Counted from the first letter of the stretch, positions 43,809-55,296 are shown. The stretch: DNA of 64,000 bases from Thalassospira xianhensis MCCC 1A02616 (GCF_003326475.1 NZ_JPWA01000001.1:359457-423456), one strand, 5' to 3'. A program made the numbers and translations. Notes: generated by a model not told the origin, from the letters alone.

Positions 43809-45455
43809 CTAATCTCTAAGGAAAACTTTTGATAGTTTTCCTTCTGGCATCGCTGCCACTGTAGGGCGCCCGTGATTGCAAACCGTCCCATTGGGTGTCT
43901 GCTCCATAGCACGAAGGATATCATTCATGTCGTTTAGAGAGAGTGTGTCCCCTGCCCGGTACGCGGCATGGCATGCAAACTTTGAGAAAACACCAGTCAT
44001 GATGTCTTCGAGCGGGCTTGCAGAGGGGTTTACTCGCAAAGCTTCGACAAGATAACTCACTAAGGTCCTGGCGTCCTGTTGCTGCGAAAAGGGCGGGATA
44101 GAATTAACATAGGCCCGGTCACCATCAATATTGATTGAAAGGCCAAGTCGGTCAAACTCCGGTTTCGCGGTCGCCAACAAAGCAATACCGTCTTCATCAA
44201 ACTGCATGGTGATGGGGTTCAGTAAACTTTGGCCCTTCAACCCGTCCTGGCGCGCGGCTGCGCGCATTTTCTCCAAAACGACGCGTTCGTGTGCTGCATG
44301 GAAATCCACCAGAATGAGCTCGGTTGCTGTCTGTGAAACAATATACTTCCCGAGGACTTGACCAACGGCGGCCCCAAGAGGTTGGCGCATATGGTCCGTT
44401 TGAGAGTGTATGGTCTCAAACATGGCGGCTGCATTGGCAATTTCGGAGATGACTCCTGTATCCGGTACCACGCCGACTGCCTGGTTAATGGCATCCGTCA
44501 CAAGACTTTGGATTGCGTCCGGGAAAAGGAAACGAACCTCGCGTTTGGCAGCGTGCGCATTCACGTCCACCTCTTTTGCGGGTACCGTAATGTTCAGAAC
44601 GACTTGCGGGCGGTGATGTTTTGATATGCCGTTAAAAGCTTGCTTCAATGCGTTGTCGATAGACTTACCCACAGAGACAGGCCGATTGTTAACAATGACG
44701 GTCGATTGACTGGTTTTGCTACCAGACCAGCCTGGTAAACTTACTCTGCCTGATATTTCCATGCCGTTACGGGCAAGTGATAAAGATGCAGAATTTTTCA
44801 CGTAGTCCAGTCCAAGCACATCCTGTACCCGGTCGCCCGATTTTCCCGCCCTAAGCACAAAGGATTTGGTTGCACTTCCAGTATCAACAATGAAGGTCAC
44901 TTCTGGAGCTGCCAGGGCGGCAGCCTTTACGACATGGATAACAGCCGAAAGTTCATGTCCATTTGATCTAAGCATTCTGTGGCGTGCGGGATACTTCCGA
45001 AAAATGCTTCTCACGGCGACGCGCGTGCCACCGCTATCTGATACTTTGGAGCAGGGTCTTGGAGCAAATTTTTGGCCAAACCAGACCACTGTTTCCCAGC
45101 CATGTGCGCTTTTTGCCTGGTTCGTCTGTACGGTCAGGTCAGCGACGGCTCCAATAGCAGCCAGCGCCTCTCCACGGAAGCCATATGTGCATAAAGATGA
45201 AGCCTCACCACCACTAAACTTTGATGTCGCATGTCGGTCGACGCACTTATCTACGTCCTCGCAGTCCATGCCGTCGCCATCATCTTCAACAACAAGCAAC
45301 GACTTGCCACCATCGCGCAGAGAAATCCTGACGACAGTTGCATTGGCATCAATGCTGTTTTCAATCAACTCTTTAACGACGGAAGCTGGTCGTTCGACGA
45401 CCTCACCAGCCCGAATCATATTGATAACGGCGTTACTTAGGTAAGAGATGGGCAT
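43809..45455 (-). CDS. mutL: DNA mismatch repair protein MutL
   Basis: Protein of 548 residues. The GHKL ATPase region has IRAGEVVERPASVVKELIEN, DDGDGM and YGFRGEAL. The C-terminal part has DFHAAHERVVLE, which fits the DQHA(X)2E(X)4E endonuclease motif with Phe for Gln, plus CNHGRPTV. So it is likely a nicking MutL, as in bacteria without MutH. The ATG at 45455 has AAGGAAAAAAGT upstream. No MutS is seen in the window; it may use the host's. Confidence 0.94.
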   Translation of the reverse strand: MPISYLSNAVINMIRAGEVVERPASVVKELIENSIDANATVVRISLRDGGKSLLVVEDDGDGMDCEDVDKCVDRHATSKFSGGEASSLCTYGFRGEALAAIGAVADLTVQTNQAKSAHGWETVVWFGQKFAPRPCSKVSDSGGTRVAVRSIFRKYPARHRMLRSNGHELSAVIHVVKAAALAAPEVTFIVDTGSATKSFVLRAGKSGDRVQDVLGLDYVKNSASLSLARNGMEISGRVSLPGWSGSKTSQSTVIVNNRPVSVGKSIDNALKQAFNGISKHHRPQVVLNITVPAKEVDVNAHAAKREVRFLFPDAIQSLVTDAINQAVGVVPDTGVISEIANAAAMFETIHSQTDHMRQPLGAAVGQVLGKYIVSQTATELILVDFHAAHERVVLEKMRAAARQDGLKGQSLLNPITMQFDEDGIALLATAKPEFDRLGLSINIDGDRAYVNSIPPFSQQQDARTLVSYLVEALRVNPSASPLEDIMTGVFSKFACHAAYRAGDTLSLNDMNDILRAMEQTPNGTVCNHGRPTVAAMPEGKLSKVFLRD

Positions 45456-45517
45456 ACTTTTTTCCTTACGTTCTATCCTATGGTCGCCCGAGAACGCAGG
45501 AACTATCAAGAATTATG

Positions 45518-46285
45518 TTATTCGTTTTCCTTTAGGAGATATTCCAGCTCAACCATAGACACACCACCGGCAGTGACTTTTTTTCTGGAAATGATTAGTG
45601 GCGTGGTAAAGAGATGTGCCTGGCGCAAAAGTGCCAAATTGTGTTCGGGCTTTGCAATCAGTTCATCTGTTAATGAGTCTCCAATTGCTGATAAATCAGC
45701 CCCGGCCTCGTAGGCTGCATCCATGATGGCATCGAGAGAAAGTGGCCCGCGCCGGGTCATTAAGTTCATGTGGTATCTTTGATATAGTTTCGGTGACTGC
45801 TCAAAGATGGCTAGGCCGGTGTGAGCAGCCGGTAATGACAACGGGGCCAAAAATGGAGTTTCTCGTAATCCGATGACGACGTCGGGATATCGGACAGCCA
45901 GTTCCTCGAGAAGTGGCGCAAGGGTTCTGCAATAGGGGCAGGAATAGTCTACGACAACGACGATATCCGGCACGCCACTGCCATTCAGGTAGGTCATCGA
46001 AGCGTCTGGAGTGAGAAACGCGGCCCTCACCTGTTCGGGTACCGCGGCTGCAATTGCGTCAACATTTCCAATGCTTGAGTATCGAGCATTCTCACCTGCC
46101 CTTTCCAGGACCTCTTTCAACAATCCCGGATTTGCCCGGATGAAACCTTCGACAAGTTCGAGAACCTCATCTCTTTCTGTACCAGTCAAACCGTCGTCGA
46201 CAGTCTGGGCAAAAACCGGTGTGGATAGCGAGAACATTACTGCGGCCGCCAGAAAGGCGCGCGAGAACCGTTGCATGTAGCGCAT
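45518..46285 (-). CDS. Periplasmic DsbA-like thiol oxidoreductase
   Basis: Protein of 255 residues with a signal peptide (FLAAAVMFSLSTPVFA) and a Com1/DsbA-like domain: helical N-terminal part, catalytic CPYC (VDYSCPYCRT) and a Thr-Pro loop TTPLIISRKK. The layout is close to the 13769 protein but it is exported rather than anchored. Start ATG at 46285 with GAGGAAA upstream. Third such protein; likely exchange partners are the secreted Cys proteins of the element. Confidence 0.82.
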   Translation of the reverse strand: MRYMQRFSRAFLAAAVMFSLSTPVFAQTVDDGLTGTERDEVLELVEGFIRANPGLLKEVLERAGENARYSSIGNVDAIAAAVPEQVRAAFLTPDASMTYLNGSGVPDIVVVVDYSCPYCRTLAPLLEELAVRYPDVVIGLRETPFLAPLSLPAAHTGLAIFEQSPKLYQRYHMNLMTRRGPLSLDAIMDAAYEAGADLSAIGDSLTDELIAKPEHNLALLRQAHLFTTPLIISRKKVTAGGVSMVELEYLLKENE

Positions 46286-46483
46286 GTGTTTTCCTCGATG
46301 CTTCAGGTGAAAGGGCCTCTTGGCCGGTGTATTCTTTTAATCTTTTCTTATAATGTCACCAGACTCCTTTAAGCGCAATGAACCAATTTCCTGTTGGCGC
46401 GGACTCACCACTCATGTATTATGGCCGCGGCTTAGATTGCAGTTGACACAGGCAAAGGATATTTTGGCGATACAGGAAGCGAA

Positions 46484-47764
46484 ATGGTCACCCCTTTTAC
46501 CGAACAAGATCTGTTCACTGACATCGGATTTCGTGCTCAAAGCAGGAAGTCTTCTTTTTGTGTCCAGATAGACAGCGCAGAAGGTGATGGGTTTACATTT
46601 ACCGGTCGGCTGAAGTTTCGTGACCTGGCCGAGGTGTTGAAGCTTAGCACACGTGCTGAGCTTGCCAGAATTTCTCCATTGCTCGAAATATCCATTACGC
46701 CCACGCCCGATGGGTTTGAAATCGGCTTACAGGTCGGACGCATAAATCAAGGTCGCGCTATGGTACATCCGGTGATTAGTGACCACGACGATTGGTTTGT
46801 TGGGCCAGTGTTGTTCTCACTCGCCGATGGGCGCTTGTCTAAAATGCTCGCGGGTTACCGAACTCAGATGCTTCTGCCTCTCACCTGGTCTGATATACCG
46901 GTTGAAAGAAACCCTGGCGGCTTCGTAATACCGAACATCCTTGCCCGCCGGGCGGTCGTAGGCGACGGCGATGCGATTCTGTTTCCTTCCGCTGATATCT
47001 CGGCAACGGCCGCCCCTTCGCGAAAGATGCGTTCTTTAGAAAAATCCCCAAGAATGTCCCTGCCATTTCCAACAGCGGCATCGAAGAAGGAGGCATTGAA
47101 GCCGATTGTTGAGGTGTCGAGCAAATCTGAAGACGGGGTAAAAGGGAAGAGGACGCACAATCCGGCGATCAGAATAACAAAGAACCAGAACGGCGACGTC
47201 AGTCTTACGCTCCCGAGAGAAGACATGGACAAGCTTTGGAGCGGCAGGCCTGACACGTTAGAGCGTCGTGTGGTTTTCTCGGCATCTGATGCTGGAATGC
47301 TGTTGGTGCCAAGCGACGATGCGATTGCCCACTGTCTTGCTGGGATGAGTTTTGTGATGCGCTGGAAGGCACCTAGTTGGTATGGGCGTGGTGTGGTCCC
47401 CGCAGATATGCAAGATCGCCTCAGGGCGGTATTCCAAAAGGCGGGCGGTGATGGCATTAAGTTCATCAAATCAGGTAGAGATTTTCATTCAAGACCTGAC
47501 CTCGGGCGTATAACGCTTGAATTCGGACACTCAAAAACCAGCGGACCTGACTTTTCTGGTCAGAGAGTGCTCGAAGCCCCACGAGGCAAAGCCGACCTAA
47601 TTGCGGACGCCAAGGAACATTTGACAAAAGCGTTCCACTTGCTGGAACAAATTCGAGGCGATGGCGGATTGTCTCTTGAGATCCAAATTCTGGATAGATC
47701 TGGTTCACCATTGATGAACCTTCCCCCTAACTCATATCAAGCAAAAATTAAGTTGGAAGTTTAA
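46484..47764 (+). CDS. Unknown protein, 426 residues
   Basis: The ATG at 46484 has CAGGAAGCG upstream. There are two possible folded regions (residues 1-140 and 225-426) joined by a Ser/Lys/Pro-rich linker (SEDGVKGKRTHNPAIRITKN). No membrane segment, signal or catalytic motif is recognised. The motif SLTLPREDMDKLW and the C-terminal IQILDRSGSPLMNLP do not point to a known family. Confidence 0.65.
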   Translation: MVTPFTEQDLFTDIGFRAQSRKSSFCVQIDSAEGDGFTFTGRLKFRDLAEVLKLSTRAELARISPLLEISITPTPDGFEIGLQVGRINQGRAMVHPVISDHDDWFVGPVLFSLADGRLSKMLAGYRTQMLLPLTWSDIPVERNPGGFVIPNILARRAVVGDGDAILFPSADISATAAPSRKMRSLEKSPRMSLPFPTAASKKEALKPIVEVSSKSEDGVKGKRTHNPAIRITKNQNGDVSLTLPREDMDKLWSGRPDTLERRVVFSASDAGMLLVPSDDAIAHCLAGMSFVMRWKAPSWYGRGVVPADMQDRLRAVFQKAGGDGIKFIKSGRDFHSRPDLGRITLEFGHSKTSGPDFSGQRVLEAPRGKADLIADAKEHLTKAFHLLEQIRGDGGLSLEIQILDRSGSPLMNLPPNSYQAKIKLEV

Positions 47765-47994
47765 TTTTCCTAAATTGTTATTGCTCTTTCCTTGGTATTG
47801 GCGTTTTCTTTTGGCGGAACAAGTTTGTCGCTACGCCATGCTTACGGGAGACTTAGGATGAAGTTGAAACACAACTGGTCTCTAGTCGCATTCTAGTGAT
47901 TACCAAGAAGAGCTTGGAAGGCTGGTTGTGTTGAGTCAATCAGTCGTCAATCCGACACCCGCTTCATGTCTGGTTCCTGAAATGAGGAAATTAA
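47765..47994. other. Gap before the beta-repeat protein
   Basis: No gene is seen. AACACAAC (about 47868) and GTTGTGTT (about 47928) could pair over a 50-nt loop, and a TTTCCTT box occurs near 47790. It may be a structured 5' leader. Confidence 0.3.
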
Positions 47995-48333
47995 ATGGCG
48001 AGAATATCTATTAATGGCGTCACTATTGAGGGTAACAACCTGTCTATTCGAAACGGGCAGGTTACAATAGATGGCAGAGCAGTGAGCGAACTAGACATGG
48101 AAGGCATTCTGTCCATTCGTGTTGAGGAAGGCACGATTCAGGAACTCAGAACCGATCTGTCAGTCAGTTGCAACGATGTATCCGGAAATGTGTCGGCTGG
48201 TGGCTCGGTGAACTGTGATGACGTTGGAGGCAACGTATCAGCTGGTGGCTCTGTGAATTGTGATGACGTAAGAGGGAATGTCTCCGCTGGAGGAACGGTT
48301 AATGCCGACAAGGTCAAAGGGCAGATTCTTTAG
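47995..48333 (+). CDS. Beta-solenoid-like repeat protein
   Basis: Protein of 112 residues. The C-terminal half is built from 15-residue repeats of the form SVNCDDVGGNVSAGG, with four copies, of which three carry a Cys; the last reads VNADKV. Such Gly/Ser/Val repeats form a short beta-helix. The N-terminal part (ISINGVTIEGNNLSIRNGQV) continues the pattern more loosely. GAGGAAAT precedes the ATG. Similar small repeat proteins occur widely without a known role. Confidence 0.75.
   Translation: MARISINGVTIEGNNLSIRNGQVTIDGRAVSELDMEGILSIRVEEGTIQELRTDLSVSCNDVSGNVSAGGSVNCDDVGGNVSAGGSVNCDDVRGNVSAGGTVNADKVKGQIL
48166..48309 (+). repeat. Tandem 45-bp repeats inside the beta-solenoid gene
   Basis: About three copies of a 45-bp unit (GTATCCGGAAATGTGTCGGC-like) coding for SVNCDDVxGNVSAGG. 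Confidence 0.75.
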
Positions 48334-48432
48334 CCAAGGATTCCTTCCCTTGGCTAAATAGATCACAATTTCTTAAATAAGGAAAATTTGGCATATTTTG
48401 TCAACTTTTCCTTTATATCCAAGGAATACTTG

Positions 48433-48469
48433 TTGACCTTTCCTTAAATGGGATCAATATTTAAGGAAA
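48433..48469 (+). promoter_or_regulatory. Promoter covered by a perfect 11-bp inverted repeat (operator)
   Basis: TTGACC (48433-48438, preceded by TG) and AATATT (48456-48461) at 17 bp. TTTCCTTAAAT (48439-48449) and ATTTAAGGAAA (48459-48469) are exact inverted repeats 9 bp apart and cover spacer and -10, as a repressor site would. Confidence 0.7.
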
Positions 48470-48495
48470 TATCACGCCATTCCTTGGAGTTCTCC

Positions 48496-49125
48496 GTGAG
48501 CGCATTTCATGCAAACTCACGGTTTGAGAGCGATTTTACCGCGCGCCTCATACCGGCAATCAAGCCACTATTGGCCGAGCACAATCTCGGGCTGACCGTT
48601 ATGGGGCGCGCAGGTGAAGCTGTTAAGCACGGGCTTGATAAGTCGTTGCAGCAGGAAGTTGGCGACTTCATCGTAACCAATGAAGCAACCGGCTCCATCG
48701 TCCACAACGTCGACTTAAAAGTTGAGCGCCGAACAAGCTTCAATCTTTTCTTTGAAACCTTCTCGAATGCCACTCTAAACCCTGAGAAGGTCCGGTTGGG
48801 CTGGGGTGCGATGCTGAAGGCCGACCGCCTGTGGTACGCCTTCGATGACATCAATATGATTGCCGTCATCGACCTTCATAAGCTTCGAGAATGGCTAAAC
48901 GAGAAGGTCGACCGCGGCCGTCCGCGTTTCACTACCCTCCGTGAAGTCTGCCAATCGGCACACAAACAGCAAAACATCACCATGGGTCGTCTCGTTCCAT
49001 TTTCATCCATCCCTGTTGAAATCTGGAAGAGCAGCATTCTGCTCAACAACACCACCGCTTCATTTGTCGGGCGCGATGAGTTCCTTCGCTCACTTGAAGC
49101 CCATTCATTCAAGCGCAGCGCGTAG
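48496..49125 (+). CDS. Probable PD-(D/E)XK-nuclease-like protein
   Basis: Protein of 209 residues from a GTG at 48496 with TTGGAG upstream; an ATG at 48448 lies inside the promoter/operator and is unlikely. NVDLKVERRTSFNLFFETFS and GWGAMLKADRLWYAFDD recall phage nuclease-like proteins with a D-x-K-x-E core and a conserved ETxxN and GW...ADxL pattern. Catalysis is inferred, not shown. It begins a run with the DnaJ-like gene 30 bp later. Confidence 0.6.
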   Translation: MSAFHANSRFESDFTARLIPAIKPLLAEHNLGLTVMGRAGEAVKHGLDKSLQQEVGDFIVTNEATGSIVHNVDLKVERRTSFNLFFETFSNATLNPEKVRLGWGAMLKADRLWYAFDDINMIAVIDLHKLREWLNEKVDRGRPRFTTLREVCQSAHKQQNITMGRLVPFSSIPVEIWKSSILLNNTTASFVGRDEFLRSLEAHSFKRSA

Positions 49126-49155
49126 GGGCGCATCCCTTTCTAAAATGGAGCGCTC

Positions 49156-50106
49156 ATGACCCTCACCGAAGCATTGCAGGTTCTTGGCTTATCGCCTGAC
49201 CTGGCCAACAACGGAAAGCTTACCAAAAGCATTCTCTCTGCGGCTTATCGTCAAAAGGCCAAGATATACCATCCCGACAGCAGCATAGACGATGGTTCCT
49301 CAAAAGGCGCGGCCGTCAAGTTTCATCAGGTCCAAAAAGCCTATTCCTTTGCAAAGTCCTATGCTGTTGAGATGGGCAACGCCAAGGAAGAAGGGCCAAA
49401 ACCTGTACCTCCCAAACCCACGCCAGGCACTGACGCACATGCTGCCATTCAAGTCACTCTGGAACAGGCGTTCTCTGGTTCTGACATTCTGCTCAATCAT
49501 CAATCGCTATATCCGGTCTATCCGGATGGCGTCATTCCTGATTCAGACGATGTAGAGCCTTGTGATGCTTGCAGAGGTGCCGGGGTTCTGAAAAGGACGA
49601 GAGGCATTATGCGCCTGACCATGAAGTGCGGGGCATGCGCTGGGCGGGGATGGGTACCAAAGAAGCTTGGAACACCAGTCGGCTCGATAACGGTCTCGAT
49701 CCCCAAAGGGGCAGATGCCGGAACAGAGATTTTTATTCCTTATGCCGGGAATGAGGGAACCAATGGAGGAAAGCCGGGAAATCTGGTTCTTGAGGTAGAG
49801 CTTCTTGAACACCCTGTTTTCGACCGATCAGGAACCACGCTGCAATGCGCTTTAGCTTTGCGGTACTCGGACCTCATGCTGGGATATTCCGGGGTCCTCA
49901 CCGGCATTGACGGAGCATCGATACCTTACAACGTCCCAGCCCTTTCCGCTCCTGGAGACCAGATTGTTTTGAAAGCGGCTGGCATGCCCGACCGGAAAAC
50001 CGGGGCGCGCGGCGATTTGGTCGTCAGCTTGGATCTGGAGCGCCCGGTTTCGATCGACAAATCTCAACGAAAGCGCCTCCGAGCCCTTCAGGATGTCGGT
50101 CTATGA
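49156..50106 (+). CDS. DnaJ-like co-chaperone with half a zinc-binding region
   Basis: Protein of 316 residues. The N-terminal J-like domain has YRQKAKIYHPDS with the HPD motif that stimulates Hsp70 (DnaK). A Pro-rich linker follows, then only two CxxCxGxG-type motifs (CDACRGAGV and CGACAGRGW) where DnaJ has four, and a DnaJ-type substrate-binding beta domain (ITVSIPKGADAGTEI, PGNLVLEVELLEHPVF). No DnaK is in the window, so it would work with the host's. The stop overlaps the next ATG. Confidence 0.85.
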   Translation: MTLTEALQVLGLSPDLANNGKLTKSILSAAYRQKAKIYHPDSSIDDGSSKGAAVKFHQVQKAYSFAKSYAVEMGNAKEEGPKPVPPKPTPGTDAHAAIQVTLEQAFSGSDILLNHQSLYPVYPDGVIPDSDDVEPCDACRGAGVLKRTRGIMRLTMKCGACAGRGWVPKKLGTPVGSITVSIPKGADAGTEIFIPYAGNEGTNGGKPGNLVLEVELLEHPVFDRSGTTLQCALALRYSDLMLGYSGVLTGIDGASIPYNVPALSAPGDQIVLKAAGMPDRKTGARGDLVVSLDLERPVSIDKSQRKRLRALQDVGL

Positions 50107-50774
50107 TTGGTTTTCTCTTATTGTGCATATGCCCCATCGCCCTTATTTTGGCGGCCATCTGTGTTATAGGCTTTCCCGCGCTTGCATCCGTATGTGAACA
50201 AGTTAGGGTTCCGATTGATGTAGATGTTCATGTTCTGGACCCCAACGTAGTTGAGGACTACTCGAAGTCGCGGGACGAGATTGCGGCTATTTCTGGGAGC
50301 ACTCACGTGTTCAACCGTGCCGTGATGGGGCTTACCTCTGGCATGTACAAGCGCACCTACAATGTGAAAATCAGGAGCGCACAAGAAGCTGGTGGATACT
50401 GCTCTCAGCCGGTCAAGCTGGATGTCATCATCGGCTTTAAAGACCTGACAGTCTATATCGACAAGCGTTACAAGCCTGGTTCGTGTCAATTCAACGGTAT
50501 TCGAAACCATGAATACCGGCACGTTGATGTGAACAAGCAGACGTCGATGGCGCACGCTGTACTGCTCAAGGCACGGCTAAACCAGCTACTCTGGAACTGG
50601 GTGCCAACCTATACCCGGAGCCGCGATGAAGGCCGAGCCCAAACGATTGCTCAGATCGATTTGCTGCTTGATGCCCTTGATGCAGACTTAACGGCTAAGC
50701 GGGAAATAGGTCATGCAAACATTGACCGTCCCGGTTCGATACGCATGACACAGTCTCAATGCCTGGATTGGTAA
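50103..50774 (+). CDS. Exported zinc-metalloprotease-like protein (DUF922-like)
   Basis: Protein of 223 residues with an N-terminal membrane segment or signal (LCICPIALILAAICVIGFPA). NHEYRHVD resembles the HExxH-type zinc site of DUF922-like proteases (HE-x-x-H). Cys residues (SVCEQ, GYCSQ, GSCQF) fit an oxidising compartment. It overlaps the DnaJ-like gene by 4 bp. Substrate unknown. A perfect bidirectional terminator starts at its stop codon. Confidence 0.7.
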   Translation: MIGFLLLCICPIALILAAICVIGFPALASVCEQVRVPIDVDVHVLDPNVVEDYSKSRDEIAAISGSTHVFNRAVMGLTSGMYKRTYNVKIRSAQEAGGYCSQPVKLDVIIGFKDLTVYIDKRYKPGSCQFNGIRNHEYRHVDVNKQTSMAHAVLLKARLNQLLWNWVPTYTRSRDEGRAQTIAQIDLLLDALDADLTAKREIGHANIDRPGSIRMTQSQCLDW

Positions 50775-50817
50775 ACGCAAAAAGGCCGTCGATGTGTTCG
50801 ACGGCCTTTTTGCGTTT
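50773..50817. terminator. Bidirectional terminator
   Basis: AAACGCAAAAAGGCCGTCGA (50773-50792) and its exact complement (50798-50817), loop TGTGT. It separates two convergent genes. Confidence 0.93.
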
Positions 50818-50833
50818 AGGTGGGATGTAACCG

Positions 50834-51277
50834 TCAGGCCACGTCCCGAACTTCGGCTTCCTCTTGTTCCTCAGCCGGTTTTGGATCGGTAATCATCGAT
50901 ATGCCTTTTTCGACGATGGTCTGGAAAGTAAGATCCAGCTCGGCCGCAAAGGCTGCGATCTTGGCATGGGTGTCTTTGTGGAACCATCCGCCAAAAGCCA
51001 CCCGTCCTTTCCGACAGCTCGGCGCCGTGCTTTGGGCACGAGATTGCGCACGGCTCTTCTGCCTGCGCACAAGCCGAAGATGTCCGTACTTGATGACGGG
51101 CGGCATCCCGTGTAGCGCAAAAACGGCATTGATAGCCTCGCCGAGAACTTCCTGCCCTGTCTTTCCTTCCTGAGAGATTTTTTTTGTGATTACTTCAATC
51201 TGCTCAGGCTCCAAGAAAGCAATTATCTGCTTCTTGTTAAGCCGCGAGGGCGGTGGCTTTGTCTTTCCGGTACTCAC
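50834..51277 (-). CDS. Probable ribbon-helix-helix DNA-binding protein
   Basis: Protein of 147 residues from a GTG at 51277 with GGAGAG upstream. The N-terminal part (QIIAFLEPEQIEVITKKI) and C-terminal part (GWFHKDTHAKIAAFAAELDL) both look like ribbon-helix-helix strands plus helices, joined by a basic linker (RRQKSRAQSRAQS). It may be a duplicated RHH regulator. It is next to the gyrB promoter region, so it could regulate gyrB or itself. Tentative. Confidence 0.6.
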   Translation of the reverse strand: MSTGKTKPPPSRLNKKQIIAFLEPEQIEVITKKISQEGKTGQEVLGEAINAVFALHGMPPVIKYGHLRLVRRQKSRAQSRAQSTAPSCRKGRVAFGGWFHKDTHAKIAAFAAELDLTFQTIVEKGISMITDPKPAEEQEEAEVRDVA

Positions 51278-51419
51278 GATTGCTCTCCGATCACATATCC
51301 GCGACGGGGCGAGACGCTGTTGTACGCATCCTGGATCGTGCCCAGGCTGCCTATTCGGCCTCGTATCTCGAACTCAAGCATTCAGTGTCCCGTCTCTTTG
51401 ATTTCACGTAATGCTCTAT

Positions 51420-51557
51420 AGTTGACAAATTTAGTATGCTTCGTCAAGTGCTATGTTGACATGATAAGTCCAGCCCCTACCGAAGATGTAACCGGGCAGC
51501 CACCCAGAAAAAGCAACTGGGGAGACACTCGTTTTTGTTGTGTCTCCACTTTTTTGC
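51420..51557 (+). ncRNA. Candidate small transcript before gyrB
   Basis: Two TTGACA boxes (51422, 51456) precede a stretch without ORFs that ends in terminator GGAGACAC/GTGTCTCC (51521-51547) and T6. The -10 elements are poor, so the start is unknown. The unit may be a small RNA or a gyrB attenuator. Confidence 0.3.
51521..51555 (+). terminator. Rho-independent terminator upstream of gyrB
   Basis: GGAGACAC (51521-51528) pairs with GTGTCTCC (51540-51547), followed by ACTTTTTT. Confidence 0.8.
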
Positions 51558-51583
51558 GCGCACCGCCCTTACGACCCTCTGTG

Positions 51584-51617
51584 TTGACAAGGAATTAAGC
51601 ACATGCAATAAGGAAAA
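51584..51617 (+). promoter_or_regulatory. gyrB promoter
   Basis: TTGACA (51584-51589, preceded by TG) and AATAAG (51607-51612) 17 bp apart, with AAGGAAAAC directly at the -10. The start codon is 26 bp on. Confidence 0.7.
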
Positions 51618-51630
51618 CAGCAGTTAATAA

Positions 51631-54099
<2,469 letters not shown>

Positions 54100-54125
54100 C
54101 CTCGAGCCTCCAACACGAGAAAGTC

Positions 54126-54165
54126 AAAGCCCGCCCGGCTATCCAGGTGGGCTTTGGCTTTTGTC
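54126..54165 (+). terminator. Terminator after gyrB
   Basis: AAAGCCCGCC pairs with GGTGGGCTTT (one G-T pair), followed by GGCTTTTG. Moderate strength. Confidence 0.6.
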
Positions 54166-54297
54166 TCTTCATTGCAATTAGGTGATGTAGAAGTCAATAA
54201 GGTCCTAGCCTCACCAGTGATGCGCATCATGAAGGAAATCGGACCCGAAAAACGCTGGATACGGAAGTCCAGACACGCTTTGATGAGGTGATTGAAC

Positions 54298-54807
54298 ATG
54301 AAGACTTTGGAACTGATAGCCTTCGCTGATACCGCCATGGAGCGTGACCTCACAGAGGAGGAGGCGAAAGGTGTCGGAAGAAGCTTCCTGACGCCCAGGC
54401 TTACTCTACCCGTCTTCAAAGCACCGAAGGGGGAGGCTTTCTCAAAGGCGGTGGCCATCGTTTACCGAGATGACCAAAAAAATGTAGTGCATGGCGGGCT
54501 GATCGGAATGGGGGATGAGGGCGTGTTCTACAAACTCGTTCTGATAGACGACACTCGCGGCATTAACACCGAAGCTGACCCGGCCTGGACGGCATTCGGT
54601 ATGAATATGAGCCTTGGTAAGCTGCTTGTTCAATTCGAGACCGGTACGAAGGAAATTCCTTGGAGTATTGCTGAAATGAGTTCGGCGCCAAAAATCCGAA
54701 CCTATGAGTCCCACGAACCACAGGTCATTGATGCCTGCGAACGCTACCGGGAGTGTGTCCTTCCAGAAGAATTCAAGCAAGATGCCACTCCCGGTTTCCA
54801 GCCTTAG
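54298..54807 (+). CDS. Unknown protein after gyrB
   Basis: Protein of 169 residues from the ATG at 54298 with GAGGTGA upstream. N-terminal helices include MERDLTEEEAKGVGRSFL; a beta-rich part follows (AVAIVYRDDQKNVVHGG). No signal or membrane segment. Not recognised. Followed by a strong terminator. Confidence 0.6.
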   Translation: MKTLELIAFADTAMERDLTEEEAKGVGRSFLTPRLTLPVFKAPKGEAFSKAVAIVYRDDQKNVVHGGLIGMGDEGVFYKLVLIDDTRGINTEADPAWTAFGMNMSLGKLLVQFETGTKEIPWSIAEMSSAPKIRTYESHEPQVIDACERYRECVLPEEFKQDATPGFQP

Positions 54808-54817
54808 TTACAAATAG

Positions 54818-54850
54818 AAAAGGCCACCGATTTTTTGGCGGTGGCCTTTT
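54818..54850. terminator. Bidirectional terminator
   Basis: AAAAGGCCACCG (54818-54829) and CGGTGGCCTTTT (54839-54850), loop ATTTTTTGG. Separates convergent genes. Confidence 0.9.
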
Positions 54851-54864
54851 CCCATCTAAGGCTT

Positions 54865-55296
54865 TCACGGTTTTGGACCGCTGGGGCCTCCCAAAGGAAC
54901 AGCGTCCTTTTTTACATCTTCGATTGATGCCTTGAAATCTCTTTCGATTTCCTGCGCAATCTGGCGGTGTCGTCGCATCAGTTCTCGCTGCGTGGTAACC
55001 GATCTGTTGAGAATATCGCATGCCTCTTTGACCGTATCGCAAGCAATGGCGACGTTGCGAAGTTGCACAAGCGATGTCTTCTGTGCATTGACGTCTGGTT
55101 CCTTCTCACCGGGACTTGCCACTCCATTCGCAATAACGAGGTTTGCGGATACCGTCATGACTGACTTTGGATTTGCCTTGATAACGAGCCTGGGCTTCTC
55201 GAAAGCGGAATACTGAAAAACTCCCGGGACAAAAACATACCGGTCAATCAAATCATCACCTGATGTCTGGGCCGGATCGATCGTATAAATCGCCAT
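54865..55296 (-). CDS. Unknown protein, 143 residues
   Basis: Start chosen at the ATG 55296 with AAGGAAG upstream (MAIYTIDPAQTSG); an earlier ATG at 55386 lacks a ribosome site. The middle is beta-rich (PRLVIKANPKSVMTVSANL) and the end helical and charged (RELMRRHRQIAQEIERDF). No family is recognised. It may share a transcript with the tRNA-Leu gene upstream. Confidence 0.55.
   Translation of the reverse strand: MAIYTIDPAQTSGDDLIDRYVFVPGVFQYSAFEKPRLVIKANPKSVMTVSANLVIANGVASPGEKEPDVNAQKTSLVQLRNVAIACDTVKEACDILNRSVTTQRELMRRHRQIAQEIERDFKASIEDVKKDAVPLGGPSGPKP

Noticed and set aside
48166..48309. 45-bp tandem repeats as a CRISPR array
   Set aside because: The repeats are in frame inside a coding gene and have no spacers.
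48448..48495. ATG start at 48448 for the nuclease-like gene
   Set aside because: It falls inside the operator/promoter; the GTG at 48496 has a ribosome site.
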